Source: Periplaneta americana (lineage: Eukaryota > Arthropoda > Insecta > Blattodea > Blattidae). Taken from it: a stretch of DNA of 64,000 bases. The stretch spans positions 159,686,102 to 159,750,101 of the forward strand of contig NC_091132.1 of the NCBI RefSeq assembly GCF_040183065.1. The letters are read 5' to 3'. Of this stretch, positions 47,384 to 59,813 are shown piece after piece. Within the stretch, counting starts at the first letter, position 1; the number at the start of each line of letters is the position of its first letter. The notes under the pieces were generated by a model, which ran no database searches, was not told where the DNA came from, and saw only the letters and a program-made list of their open reading frames with translations. A program made the position numbers and the translations under genes.

Positions 47384-47528
47384 CCTACGTAGGGTAGTAT
47401 CGCAATTCATTTGCGTAACAGGCAATTCCTTCTCATTTCCTGTTATTAACTCACCAAAGTTCGTTAATTTGTCCTATTCAGTAGCATTTTTACCTGGTTT
47501 CTGTTCAGCAATGAATTTTCTTTTTTGC

Positions 47529-49064
47529 GTCGGCAGCAACGAGTTAGAAAGAGAAAGATATAGAGTGGTCATTGCGCCGCCATGTTTGAAGAAAATTGAA
47601 CGACCGTCGGTAATGAACTTATGCGCCCAAAACAAAGTGGGCGTGGTGATAACTGACATTAGAATCGTCAGCTGTCTTAATTTAGTTTGCATAAATCAGT
47701 TAAACTGAAGTGGAAAAACCTAGTATTTCGTCAAATACGTGCTAGGAACTTAATCTAAACTTATGTACGCTAAATTTAAAACACTTGAGCTATTCCTAGA
47801 AAGAATGCTTAAAAGAATAACCTAAGCAAAATTGTCATGTAGTATGACAAGAAGTCCTAGCAAATACATATACTGAAGAAAATGTTAATATTCCTAGGTT
47901 CTTTTAAATGCGACCTGCAAGATTGCCTATAAAATGAACGAGTCGAGTATGATTCGGATGATTTTATTAAATTGTTTTCCCAGTCTCTACACGTTGCAAA
48001 ACTATTTACTATACCATAAGATATAGAATGAAAGTAGGCTCTATCTGTAGTAAACAACCTTTACCTCCAAGCTTGTAACGTGGGTGAAACATGACAAAAC
48101 ACGCTTTCAGTTTTTTTGTTACAGTAAAGTATAATTATTATCGAAATGTGAACGTGAGGCCAACAGCCGGCTGGTCTGTCTGCGCCTTTCAAGGGCTGTG
48201 GCACCACAGATAATTATTAGTGTATAATTGAGCACCCACGTACAATAATGGGGTAAGTAGTTACGAAATATATTCATACTTACCCCATTATTGCACGTGG
48301 GTGCTCAATTATGTTCTTTCATGTCCTTCCAGTCAAAATACTAACAACAATACGACCTACCCCAGAGTTTTGCGTTATTTTGGATGCGAGTGTCGAAAAA
48401 CAATTTTAATATTTGATTGCTATTACTAGGTTTGAAACGGAATTGTAGCTGTTTTACCCGTATTTAGTTTAACTTTATTACTAGTGAACCATTTATTTCA
48501 TTAATCGTTTGTCTTCGAAATAGGCCTACTTCTTATAAACTACAGCTCATCGTCTTCTTGTATAAGCAGTAAGGACAGAAGGAGCAGAAATAAAGGATGC
48601 CGGTGTCGAAATACAGTTTTAATATTGTATTGCTATTTGTTTTTCACTGGGTCTGAAACGGAATTGTATTGGTTTTATCCGTATTTAGTTTAAGTACATT
48701 ACCAGTGAACCATTTATTTTGTTTATGCCGGGCGTTGTTAACATTTATGCATGAAAAAAAATGCTGCTAATTAACAAAACTATGGACTTAACTTCATAAA
48801 ATTTACATGAAATATGATATATCAGTTGTCTTTTTCCTTTTGACATTGCAGTTATATGCAGCACACACAACAGGCGTGTTTTTTCATCGTTTTTTTTTTG
48901 TACTTCTTACCTCCGTTTTACAACATTGTAAGCAGACGAATTTTTACAAAGGTGGGCGCTTAGCTCAGATCTGCCGTGTTTCGCGGTGGCACCGCAAAGA
49001 GCGCTGTACAGGACAACATGGCCACTCTATAGTCTTCTCTTTCTAACTCGTTGGTCGGCAGCAT
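47529..49064. repeat. Inverted repeat pair bounding a 1.5-kb interval
   Basis: CAACGAGTTAGAAAGAGAAA with TATAGAGTGGTCATTG (from 47535) is inverted at 49010-49052 (ATGGCCACTCTATAG and TCTCTTTCTAACTCGTTG). The arms are about 45 bp. Inside are a near-perfect hairpin (48224-48312) and a 120-bp direct repeat (48381-48505, 48595-48722). No coding region. Confidence 0.65.
48224..48312. repeat. Hairpin, about 36-bp arms
   Basis: ATAATTGAGCACCCACGTAC / AATAATGGGGTAAGTA is answered by TACTTACCCCATTATT / GCACGTGGGTGCTCAATTAT across a loop of about 16 nt. One mismatched pair was seen. The strands could form a long stem. Confidence 0.88.
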
Positions 49065-49839
49065 TTTCTGAAGGACAGCATTGCCAACAGGCTATCACTG
49101 AATCCCGCTAGACGGAACTTAAATATAATCTACTTTCGAGGTAAAAAAAGGCTAGATTTTTATAAATTACTTTCAAAGTAATTAAAAAGTTCATTTATAG
49201 ATGCTGCTAATTATATATCACATGTTTTAATATTGAATAATTGAAACTATTACTTGATTTAAATACGTTTCAACTCATCTCTGCATTACAACATATTATT
49301 ACGTCCTTACCACGAATAGTTTAAGATTAATATTTAAACAAAATTAAATAAATTTGTTTAAAATTGCATTAACGAAGCTACCCGCCTGCTAAGCGAAAAA
49401 TAATATGCTAGATTCCCCGCTAAGAGGGATGGAATTTTTTTGCCGCTAAGCTAGATTTAGCTTGAAAAAAAAAAAAGCTTTATTGGCTACACTGCGTAAG
49501 TATCTCGTCTTTTTTTTTCCTGTGGCTTTTCTTTTTTAAGATATGCTGGTAAACCTTCAAAAATTCTAGGACTGGAGTCAATTTTCAATCTTGGCCTATC
49601 ATAATATAGAAACAGCCTTTGCACACCTCTCGAATCCATGTACGAAAATTCGTGTTCACTGTAGTCAGAAGGCCTCCCCACACCGACGCTTTACAGAACA
49701 TAGTGGAACGTTTCAAGAAGGAAATAACAGAAAGGTACAATTCTTGCGTCGGATCTTACAATAAATCAACAGGCAATGAAGGTAAACCCAACAGAAAATT
49801 TTTAATAATATTATTCACTGATATTCAAACGAGTGTGAA

Positions 49840-50862
49840 ATTTATTCAGGAAGTGGGTCTTCTGAAAAGTTGTGCCAAATGCAAAAATGTGGAAACCAAA
49901 TGAAACTCAACACGAAATGCGATAAGTGGCGATGTCACAAAAAGAATTGCAATACGCAGTTTAGTGCAAATATGACTCATTGCTGAACAACAGCAACTTA
50001 ACATATGAAAAAATCATGTTCCTGCTATATGAAATCCTCAATAATACGCCCGAGAATAACATAAAACAAGACTACAATTTTGATGACCATACTCTTAGTA
50101 ACTGGAGAGCCCTTGTAAGATCTGTTTTAATTTTCTATGTAGAAATGTCTTCCACCCAAATTGGTGGTCCAGGGAAAGTCATTGAAATAGATGGGAGTAA
50201 ATTTGGTAAACAAAAATACCACAAAGGTCATTATGTACAGGGACAGTGAGTCTTTGGAGGTGTTGAACGCAGTGGCGTATACTGGTTAAAGGGTTTGGGC
50301 TACCGCTGACCCTATTATTACACAAAATATATCTAACAATTACTTTAATTTTAATTACTATGGTAAAACTAATAATACAAAATTATTACATTATGTTATA
50401 TTATAAACTTTTTCTTTTGTAATTTCCTTGGGCTACCGCCGGTAGCCCCGGTAGCCCGCAAAATACGCCCCTGGTTGAACGTGGTACCGGACAGTGTTTT
50501 TTACTGCCAATAGAGGACCGTAGTGAACAAACACTCCTAAAACTAATAAACAAGTCGGTAAAACCAGGAGCAACAATCATCTCAGACTGTTGGAAATCGT
50601 ATAACTACAGAAGTGAACTTAGTTTTAATCATCTAATAGTGAACCACTCCATACAATTTGTGACCAGATTATCTGGTGCACACACAAATACGATTGAGTC
50701 AACTTGGCGCCATGTAAAAGCTTCGCCTCCCCAATACCACAGGCGCAAAAGCGGATTTACAGGCTACCTAGCGACTTACATATTGGACAAGGAATGCAGT
50801 TCAAAAGAAGAAAGCCGAATACCAAAATTCATCCATCTAGCATCGCGTATCCAGTGGGACTA
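49840..50862 (+). pseudogene. Merlin/ISXO2-like (IS1595-type) transposase relic
   Basis: Frames give a zinc-ribbon (CGNQMKLNTKCDKWRCHKKN then C), ENNIKQDYNFDDHTLSNWRA, IGGPGKVIEIDGSKFGKQKY with the first catalytic Asp, then FGGVERG. After removal of a MITE the text continues in frame with TGQCFLLPIEDRSEQTLLKL, GATIISDCWKSYN (second Asp) and VNHSIQFV, then GAHTNTIESTWRHVKA (third acidic position). A stop replaces Trp before VFGG, another follows TGC near 49983, and a frameshift lies near 49880. It is dead. The match to the ISXO2-like family used by eukaryotic Merlin elements is clear; terminal repeats were not found. Confidence 0.88.
50270..50473 (-). mobile_element. hAT-like MITE, copy 2, perfect 8-bp TSD
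   Basis: Inverted copy of 2757-2952. It is flanked by GTTGAACG at 50262-50269 and 50474-50481. Excision plus loss of one duplication restores the Merlin reading GGVERGTGQCF. Confidence 0.95.
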
Positions 50863-50869
50863 AAAGTAA

Positions 50870-51165
50870 AAACTGACATTGCAATCACTCTCCTGTAAAA
50901 TTCCACCTAACTACGTCTTTCTCTTAAAATTACTGTACAGTCCTCGGTTTTCTGTCACTTAGCTCTCAACAAACCCATTCTAACCTCATAGTAGTTCTCG
51001 GTATCCTGTCACGAATGTATTCTCTCATCAAACCCACTCTAATCTTGTCACATTCTTCGAGCTTCTATAACGTTATTATTATACTGCAATTGTTCATGAA
51101 AGCAACCCTATTTTACCTCACATAGGCATGTTACAGAATTATAATATTTACATTACATTGTTTAA
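50870..51165. other. Spacer with R2-like phrases
   Basis: CTGTCACTTAGCTCTCAACA and AACCCACTCTAATCTTGTCA resemble R2 but are shorter. Confidence 0.45.
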
Positions 51166-51169
51166 TGGT

Positions 51170-51890
51170 AAGTTTGTTTAAAGTTGTATATTTTCAAATA
51201 TGTAAAATATTGTATAATTTTAACTACTACCTGGACGAATGGAATCAAATTTTATGTTTAAATTAAAACGTTTCGTCAAATACATGAAAATAACATTTAT
51301 ATTACATAATATGTAAAATGAACTTCATGTTAAATCTCCTGTCACTTCCCTATCCCTAAACTAACCTAACCTAACCTTCTCCCATTCCTCGACCTCATAT
51401 CATTTATCACGTGCGGCTCGCGACAGGATCATCTTGCCTGTCTGCGCATGCGCGGACTTCATTAATAAAACTTCGTATATGCAAGGTCTGTAACCGGAGC
51501 AAGAAGGGATCTTAATCATTTGATCTGCACTGTACACGCTAAAATAAATTCAAGTAAGGATCACGCTCCCACTGTGCTGAGAGGTCCGCGCTACAGCAAA
51601 ACTGTTTCTGTCATTAGCCTCTCATCTAAGCCACTCGGCATAATCTACTCGCAAATACACATTGTCGCTAACAATTGTGATATCTCTCAATAATGTTCAG
51701 AACAAAGGAGGTAGAGAGAAAAAAAAATAGAAAAACTGTTTTGTCTCGAGACTCTCATCTAAGCCACGTAATCTACTCGCAATATATTTGCACAAATACA
51801 CCTTGCCGTTAACAGTGGTGCTATCTCTCAGTAATGTTCAGAACGGAGGTAGAGAGAGAAAAAAAAATTTCATCTAGCAACGCCACACAC
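51170..51890 (+). repeat. Long direct repeat R2, copy 2
   Basis: Partner of 45160-45880. An insertion relative to copy 1 near 51415-51600 includes CACGTGCGGCTCGCGACAGG. The phrase CAGTAATGTTCAGAACGGAG is itself duplicated (51685, 51831). Confidence 0.7.
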
Positions 51891-51894
51891 CAAC

Positions 51895-52395
51895 GTCATG
51901 TTCTTATGTTGGCGACTTGTGTATTTAGTTAAATTTGGTGGTAAACATAATGGCACGGTTCACAGCTACCGTGCTAATTCTCCAGTTTAGCGCTGAAAAT
52001 TACTGTAGGATATAAGTAGAAATACTTTCTGAGGTCAGGTAATTGGCCAACAAGTGTATAATATATAGAAAAATTAGTGATAAATCTTATTTGCAGAGTT
52101 ATCTTGACGTTACTGCAACTTGGACGACAGCAAATAAATTTAAAATGCGTGAGCAAAGGTAAATCAATATGTATCCCTGTGCGGAACATAAAAAGAAATT
52201 CGTCTCACATGCCAACTAAATGGATCACAGATGCCGCAAGTAAACATTTGTAAATACCTTATATATTTTATTAACACATTGGAATAAGTCATTAATATTA
52301 CAACGAAAATCTGGAAAGCACTACTATATTTCTCTATCTATATTCTTAAGAATGGTAACCGAAAGTCAAAAGTATTAGCGTACATAACCCTTGTT
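51895..52395. other. Spacer
   Basis: No gene recognised. Confidence 0.4.
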
Positions 52396-52399
52396 CGAT

Positions 52400-52580
52400 C
52401 CAGCACTGTGGAGTAATGGTGAGCACATCTGACCATGAAATGAAAGGGCCCGGATTTAAATACTGGTTGGGGAAAATTACTTGGTTGAAGTTTTTGCCGA
52501 GATTTCCCCTCATTCAATCGAAGGAGAATTGCTGGTTAACTTTCGGCATTGGACCGCGGATTCATTCCGCCATCATAATT
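52400..52580 (+). repeat. Diverged SINE type 1 relative
   Basis: CACTGTGGAGTAATGGTGAG, GGGCCCGGATTTAAATACTG and TAACTTTCGGCATTGGACCG keep the type 1 order with many changes. The usual 3' end is missing. Confidence 0.7.
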
Positions 52581-52899
52581 AAATTTCCCCTCTTTTATCA
52601 TTATCTCTGCTTCTTTCCTAGGTTTTGGGCTTGCTCCGATGTAGAGTTGGCTTATCCCGTCAATATGTGGTCATTCGTTGTTGGTGGTAGTGCTATGCAC
52701 TGTGGGTTCTCCATTAGCCTCATTGTATCTCGTGGGACCAGCATTGAGGGACCATGGTGAGGTCTACGTGGAAAGGTAAAATGATTATGTAGACTATAAG
52801 GAGTTTGGGGGTGGTGTGCATGGGTATCTGGGCAATTCAATGTTTCACTCGAGCAGTTTCCGTACGAGGACAGTCCCAGTCCAAGCCTTTCCTTTAAGG

Positions 52900-53627
52900 T
52901 AGTGTGATCAGATTCACATCGATAGAAAAGAGGACACAAAGCTTCAAAAAGGAGAAAATTGTTCGAAAAAAGAGGACAGTAACTATGTACTCATACTTAG
53001 GACTAGGTCTATACTATACCATAAATTACGTCAATATCTATTTTCTTACAAAATATTTACAGTACAGATTTAGGCTTATATCATACTTAAAAGTATGTTA
53101 ATATTACAAAATAATTTTGATAAAACGTAATAATAATGCTTTTACAATTAACTTCATGAAAGTCAAGGGAACTATAATTATTAAAGAGGACAGAAAACAT
53201 CGATTTAGATTTAGGCTTAGGCCTATATTATACTTAAAATGATGTCAATATCTACAGTATTTTATTACAGTATACTAATGTCAAAACTTAATAATATAAA
53301 ATGATTTTACAGTTAACTACATGTAAACCAAGGGAACTATAAATATTACCAAAATACATAAAAAGACCGCACAAAATGTGAATTTAATATTACTTTGTAA
53401 GCAAACAGAGTGATGATCGCTGCCAAAGAGTATATTCCGTCGATGGTGCTGCCACCTACAGGTAAAGTACTCGAAAAAAGCGTCAAATCAGATAATTTCA
53501 AAATATCAGGTATATAAGTTATGAAAAAGGAGGACATTTCTTCATTTTTTAAAAATCCGCCAGGACTCCGGATAAAGGTCTAAAAAGGAGGACATGTCCG
53601 GACAAAAGAGGACGTCTGGTCACCCTA
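52900..53627. mobile_element. Non-autonomous DNA transposon with AGGACA-type ends
   Basis: The left end is TAGTGTGATCAGATTCACAT. The right end, inverted, is TAGGGTGACCAGACGTCCTC. AAAAGAGGACA/AAAGGAGGACA motifs recur subterminally (52927, 52970, 53530, 53586). It is hAT-like, but the flanking duplication is not exact. No open frame with motifs. Confidence 0.6.
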
Positions 53628-53629
53628 TA

Positions 53630-55790
53630 TAAGGAGAACTAATAGACAATAGATAACCCTTGTTCAATGAATAGTGGAATATGGACTTAGTGCAGTGTTT
53701 AACCACAAATGGACACAAAACATGGGCCGACATCAATACTAGAGTAGTGACACAATCATATTTACACAGGGCTGATCATATTATGAAGTTTAAATGCAGA
53801 AAACAAATAAGAGATGTGGCAAAATTTTCCTTTGTAAACCGTTAAGGAAATGTTGAAAAGATTAGGCTGAGATTTAATAGTAATGTAGGCGCAAAGTACG
53901 TATTTATATACGTTATCATATAATTAAGTAGATATGTGACTTCTAATTACTTAAAGCGAAAGGACGGTATTTTTGAAAACTGTTTTTCTATTTCATGTAA
54001 AATATATATTTTTTTATGTAGAGAGCTCATGGCTGTAGAAACTTAACCAAATATAAATATTTTGAAAAAAAAAAAAAACAACAAATTTTGGGGTCCAGAT
54101 TTAAAAAAAAATATATATAGGCTACCCAATGCAGGATTTTACTAAAACCTATATATCTATCCAATTTTAAAGAAAGACTCAACCAGTTTTTTGCAATGTA
54201 CTTGCAAAAGCATACTCTACAAACTGTCTGTAACATAATTTTGATATTAGTACCTACATTTGTAAAATAAATTTTAATAACATTTTTTTTTATTTCCTTT
54301 TTTTTTTCTTTCTTCTTCTTCTTTTTTTTTTTTTTTTGTAAACAGACAGACATATTTTTAAAATGAAATCAATAATTAACAAAATACTGTTAAAGAGCAA
54401 AGTTTTTTAATAGTCTAGAGAATGTGTTCTAAATTTTTGCATGTATTTTTAATAGTTCAGAAATTATGTCCAATTTTGTCTGGCAATGTAGCAACTAAAT
54501 GAAGTTACCAGAAACAACAAAATCCATAGCACAGGACGTTTATAAATAGCGTCTCAACATCCGCTAAGGGCAGAAATACACATAAAAAGTTCTGCAATGG
54601 ATTCCACACATATCACAGAGTAATTTAAAGAAAAACAATTTACTCGATAAGTGCATAAATACTCACAAAATGCTATGCAATGCTTTCCACATATATCACA
54701 GAGTAGGCTATTTTAAAGAAAAAAAAAATTGAAGATTTAATAATTTTTTGCCAAAAAAAAAATACCGTCGTCTTTCCTTAAATTATTAGTGGTCGAGTGT
54801 AACAGAAATAGATTTATCCCCAAGTTACATTTACTTACTGTAGGTACACTTTATGGATCATTTCATGCCAAACCAACCAGTTTCTCAATATGACTTCAGA
54901 TTTCTTTTGAAACTTTCAGGAATCTTTCTCCCCAAAGGTCTAAATTAAAATATATTTTATAAAAACTGTAACTTGTTGGGTTTTTATGTAATTTATTTTT
55001 ACAATCTCCTTGTAAAGATACATGTTACACATGCGTTACAACTACGTATAGATTTAAATCAATAAAAATTGTGATAATAGTACACCATATTAAAGACAGT
55101 GTAAAGATAGAGGGACAATAAATTATTTTCCAACAATTAACTGTCTGCTATTTTATGAATAATGATTTGTAGGGCACCAAGGTAACTTTCATAATAGATC
55201 AACTCGCTATGGACTGGAAAGAGCTTGGTTCAATCACGCATGATGGCGGCATTTACTGAGGTAAGAAACTCTCAGACCAACACGGAGGTATATTAAGCGT
55301 CAATTGATATTCAATACTCGGTTTTCTGTAGTGAAAGTGTAGCCAGTGTTTTACAGATACTACACAAAATCACTCTAATGCCGAGGACATGATAGAATGT
55401 AAATCCTGCTCCACGCAACAGTTCAGCGTTATTGATGTGTAACTACTTCACACTACAGTCCAACAGTTATTTATATTAGTAGATCTACCGTTAAAAGTGA
55501 TTCGAAATACTTCGACGCATTATTTAATTTTTACAAAGATACCAGATTTCCCTCTCACTGACAAAAAGGATCTAAAATAAAAGTTGTAAAAAGAAAAGTG
55601 CATTTATTTATTGAATTCCAGATTTACATACCTAAAATATTTCTTCTCAAAGTGATCTAGTGGTTGTGTCGATCAGTAGTCGTGAGCACTCGCTGGAATG
55701 GGTAACGGGTAAGCAGTGAATAGTAATATGCCCCGTCGTGCAGCAGGAAGAGAGAGAGAGCATACCAACCAGCAGCCACGGTTCCAACAC
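53630..55790. other. Spacer with low complexity and a local duplication
   Basis: Poly-T/A tracts lie near 54062, 54285 and 54720. A local direct repeat of about 80 bp (54565-54640 and 54650-54725) shares CACATATCACAGAGTA and AAAGAAAAA. No gene. Confidence 0.5.
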
Positions 55791-55977
55791 AGTCTAGTAT
55801 ATACAGTCACGAAGCTCAATAGTTAGGGAATATGCATCCACAGATAGTTGCTAACCACTAGGATCGCTACTATCGCCTCATCACATACAATGAGAAACAG
55901 TACCGGCGCAGTCTATTGTTTCTAGTACCGTCATGAACTCAAGCTTAGTGACTGTATATACTAGACTCTGGTTGCAC
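55791..55977. repeat. Short inverted-repeat element
   Basis: The left end AGTCTAGTATATACAGTCAC, then GAAGCTC, is inverted at the right end as GCTTAGTGACTGTATATACTAGACT. Total 187 bp, non-coding. Confidence 0.75.
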
Positions 55978-56224
55978 TATAATCCAGTCTCTTATCCGCG
56001 GGTAAGCACTCTACCCGAGGGTGCACTGTGCTGATGACCACTGGTGTAGATTATCATGCATTATAAAATTTACAAATACTGAAAAACAATCTTCTAACAC
56101 ATCGCTTCCGAATGGCATCTTGCCTGTTTCCTAACATGCATAGATAGCTATTCAAAAATTTTGATTTCTAGGAACACTTCAACGACATTACATTCAAATG
56201 TGCTCAAGTCACTGTGCATACGTA

Positions 56225-56465
56225 CATGATTACATGGTTGAACTTTTGTTTCGACTTTACGCATTCGAGCAATAAATGCTAGATGGATATTTAACATTAA
56301 TTAACATATATACGTAGTAAAGATGATGTTCAAAACGGCGCATCATGTAGGCACAAAATATTCATGCATCTTAATTGAACGAGCTGTTTAAACTTGATTC
56401 ATTTAAAATTCTTCCCAGATTGCATGCATACGCCCATGGAAAATTGAATAGTCAAGATGCAGCTA
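56225..56465 (+). repeat. Dispersed repeat R1, copy 2
   Basis: Same-orientation partner of 19700-19965, here 0.45 kb past the 3' end of gene B. Confidence 0.75.
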
Positions 56466-56885
56466 TATGATAAGAACTGCATGTACTGTTTGCCACAACA
56501 TTTGCATTTGAATAGTTCCCCGTACTTCTGGGCAAATGGGATTTATCCAGTATCCCAAAAACACTTTCTTTGTATAGATTCCGGCATGCGCGAAATTGTG
56601 CAGATAAACTGAGACGTCTCTAATCTAAGACACTATCCAAAACTACATGCACCATGTACATGCATTCCTAAGTATTCCAAATCCGTGGATCACTTCCCAC
56701 AAACACAAAATATCAAAACTTCTTTCCTAGAACTGCCATATTCATTACTATTAAAATTAAGAATATACTTTCAAAAAAATATTGCACGAGAAATCCTTCT
56801 CACAACAATGTAGCAGTTCATAACTTAACACCGAGACATATAACAAAATGTCGACCTATCGCGTGGTTGTACGCGTGCAGTTTTT

Positions 56886-56891
56886 TTTATT
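56886..56891 (-). promoter_or_regulatory. Poly(A) signal of gene B
   Basis: AATAAA on the minus strand, about 31 nt after the gene B stop codon. Confidence 0.65.
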
Positions 56892-56921
56892 ACACCACAT
56901 ACGACAGAAGACCTCATAATC

Positions 56922-58632
56922 TCAATTAAATCCATTCTGGTTTACATGCTCCAAAACATGACGTTTCAAGTATGCCTTAAGTGAGAAAGACTGTTCACAT
57001 AAACTGCATTTAAAAGGTTTCTTACATCTATGCTTCCTCTCATGAGCTTTTAGGCTACTTGCATGCGTAAAACACTGTCCACACGTATTACATTTGAATG
57101 GTTTCTCTCCAGTATGCTGGCGTTCATGTCTCTTCAGGTCACTCGCTTGAGTAAAACATTTTCCACAAACATTGCATTTCCATGGTTTATCACCGGTATG
57201 CCAACGTTCATGAATTCTTAGATGAGCCATCTGTTGAAAAGTCTTTTCACATACATTGCATTTGAATGGCTTCTCCCCTGTATGCCGACGGTTATGGGTA
57301 TTTAGAGTACTCCAGCGCGAAAAGCAGACTCCACATACATCGCATTTGAATGGTTTGTCACCGGAATGCACGCGTTTATGGCTATATAGATTACTTGAAT
57401 GCGAAAAACAAAGCCCACAGACGTCGCATTCAAATGGTTTTTCGCCAGTGTGCAGGCGTTTATGGCTATTTAATGTACCAGAGAGCGAGAAACATTTTCC
57501 ACAGAAATCGCATTTGAAAGGTTTCTCGCCCGTATGCCGGCGTCTGTGGGTAGACAAAATAAAAGAACGCGAGAAACACTTTCCACATTCGTCGCATTTG
57601 AATGGTTTCTCGCCTGTGTGTTGTCGTTTGTGATTTGCTAATGAACCCGAATGCGAGAAACACTTTCCGCAGACTTCACACGTGAATGGTTTTTCACCCG
57701 TATGGCAAGTTTCATGAAGTTTTAATTGACCAGAATACAAGAAATTCTTTCCACATACATTACATTTGAATAGATTTTCGCCCGTATGGCGGCGGCTATG
57801 TTTTCTTAGGGTCCACGAGCTCGAGAAGCACATTCCACATACGTCGCATTTGAATGCTTTTTCACCTTTATGGGAGGCTTCGTGAAGTCTTAGTTGAACA
57901 GAGTACATGAAACTCATTCCACAGACAATGCATCTGAATGGCTTCTCGCCTGTATGCATACGTCTATGGCTAGTTAGAGTACTGGAGCGAGAGAAACACA
58001 TTCCACAGTCGTCACATTTGAACGGTTTTTCACCCGTGTGTTGACGTTTGTGGTTTGATAGTGAACCCGAATGAGCGAAACACTTTCCACAGACATCACA
58101 CTTGAATGGTTTTTCTCCAGTATGGCGGGGTTCATGAAGTCTTAATTGACGCGAGTACAAGAAACTCTTTCCACAGAAATTGCATTTGAATGGTTTCTCG
58201 GCCGAATGCCTGCGTCTATGGCCAATTAGAGTACTCGAACAAGAGAAAGACATTCCACAGACGCCGCATTCGAACGGCTTCTCGTCTGTATGAATACGTG
58301 AATGCCTTTTTAAAGCAGCCAATGCTGAGAAACTTTTACTACATACTTCACATTTGAATGGGTTTACCCCTGAGTGCAGACATGTATGACATTTTAGACT
58401 TCGCTCTTCAGAAAAACACTTCCCACAGACACCGCATTTTATGGGATCCTTGCCTGCGTGCTTCAAGGCATGCCTTTTTAGATTATTAGAATTCGAGAAA
58501 CACTTTTTACAAATATCGCATTTAAATCGATTTCTATCGCTATGTTCTTGCAAGATATTTTCTGATGAAACAGAATGGTGTGCAATACCTTCGTAGTTTG
58601 ATGTTACGGTAGTATCATGGATGTCTGCAACA
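56922..58632 (-). CDS. Zinc-finger gene B, terminal exon with 19 C2H2 fingers
   Basis: The acceptor TTTGTATCAG ends at 58633; this choice joins in frame (GG|T) with the 83-nt exon at 61257-61339. The exon begins VADIHDTTVTSNYEG and then encodes 19 consecutive C2H2 fingers, all keeping two Cys and two His, mostly with TGEKP linkers. The frame is open to the TGA at 56922-56924. A nuclear DNA-binding role is inferred. Fingers 4-6 and later units share alternating types (STL, QLRLHE, HSGSL), and fingers 5-7 are close copies of 10-12, so the array grew by multi-finger duplication. A long open frame continues upstream of the acceptor to 58742 but is intronic read-through. Confidence 0.92.
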
Positions 58633-58639
58633 CTGATAC

Positions 58640-59805
58640 AAAAATATACCATTAGTTTATAAACAGTCACAATAAGACATTCACATTCAAAAATAAACTG
58701 CAGTAGGAAATATATTTTAACACTAATGGCCGTGTGCACCATTCTCGATCATCTAGCCCGTTTATCAGCAATCACGGAAACATGGTTAATTCTTGACAAT
58801 GATCAAGTTACAGATGCGGTGCACCGACATTTTACCTCAATCAACTCAGTAATTATCGCTTCATGTTTGTTTGTCGGACTGTTTCAAACATCCTCGCAGT
58901 TTTCGAATAACAAGTTTCAATAATCATGGAAGAAAAAAAAAAAAAAAAAAAGAGCACCGAACTTCTCACAGTTCGAAGTGGTAATTCTTTTAGAACTCTA
59001 TACGCCTATACACACTCAAGCTTTGTAGGTACTTACATACACAAATAACTCATTAATGACAAAAATTTAAATATGTAGAACAAAAGAGCAAATTGGACGC
59101 ATATTTCAGACAGTGATATAGTACTATGAAAAACAAATGTTCATAGACTACGAGATTGAAATAAAATGCCAGAATTACAACTGTAAAGAGGTACAAAGCT
59201 TTATAGAGGCTTTCCATTAAATATTATCACTTGCAAAGGAATTAAATGATCACGCAGTGGGAAATAAATAAATAACAATAGTTCGTATCTGACTTGTTTC
59301 ACAAATATAGCAATTGTATGAAGGCAATATAGCAATCTGTATGAATAACAACTACAGAGACTACGAATTACTGAAACTGATCTGGCTGTATTTGGAAATT
59401 TAAAATTAGACCATCATCAGCAACAAAACTGAGATATATCATTTAGAGTGCCACTTATATTTTTACATCATTGGTGTCTGTGCTCTGCTACAGGAAAGAT
59501 TTCTGCCACAGTATGACAATTCGCAGATATTGGGGGAAGAAAAAATGAATTTTAAAAATACTATTGTGATGAATAGACAGATATACCTCTATTCACTCTA
59601 ATCCACCAGAAATTAATCCAAGAAATATGTCTATTCATTCTAACTAACCAGAAATTAGTCAAAATTCATATGACCCTTCACTTCACACTATGAATAATGT
59701 TCAACAAATATCAACTGGCTACTAAGAAGGAAATTATGTAAATAGAAAGAGAATAATAACACTATAATACGACTGGAAGAATAGTGAAACATTTTATTAT
59801 TATAT
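58640..59805. other. Gene B intron, first part
   Basis: No gene or named repeat. An A run lies at 58932-58951. Confidence 0.45.
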
Positions 59806-59813
59806 TTTATTAG

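Noticed and set aside
49487..49681. Minus-strand 64-codon frame upstream of the Merlin relic
   Set aside because: No recognisable domain, and opposite to the transposase relic.
57256..57663. Long open frames antisense to, or out of frame within, the gene B finger exon
   Set aside because: They are shadows of the repetitive finger coding sequence.
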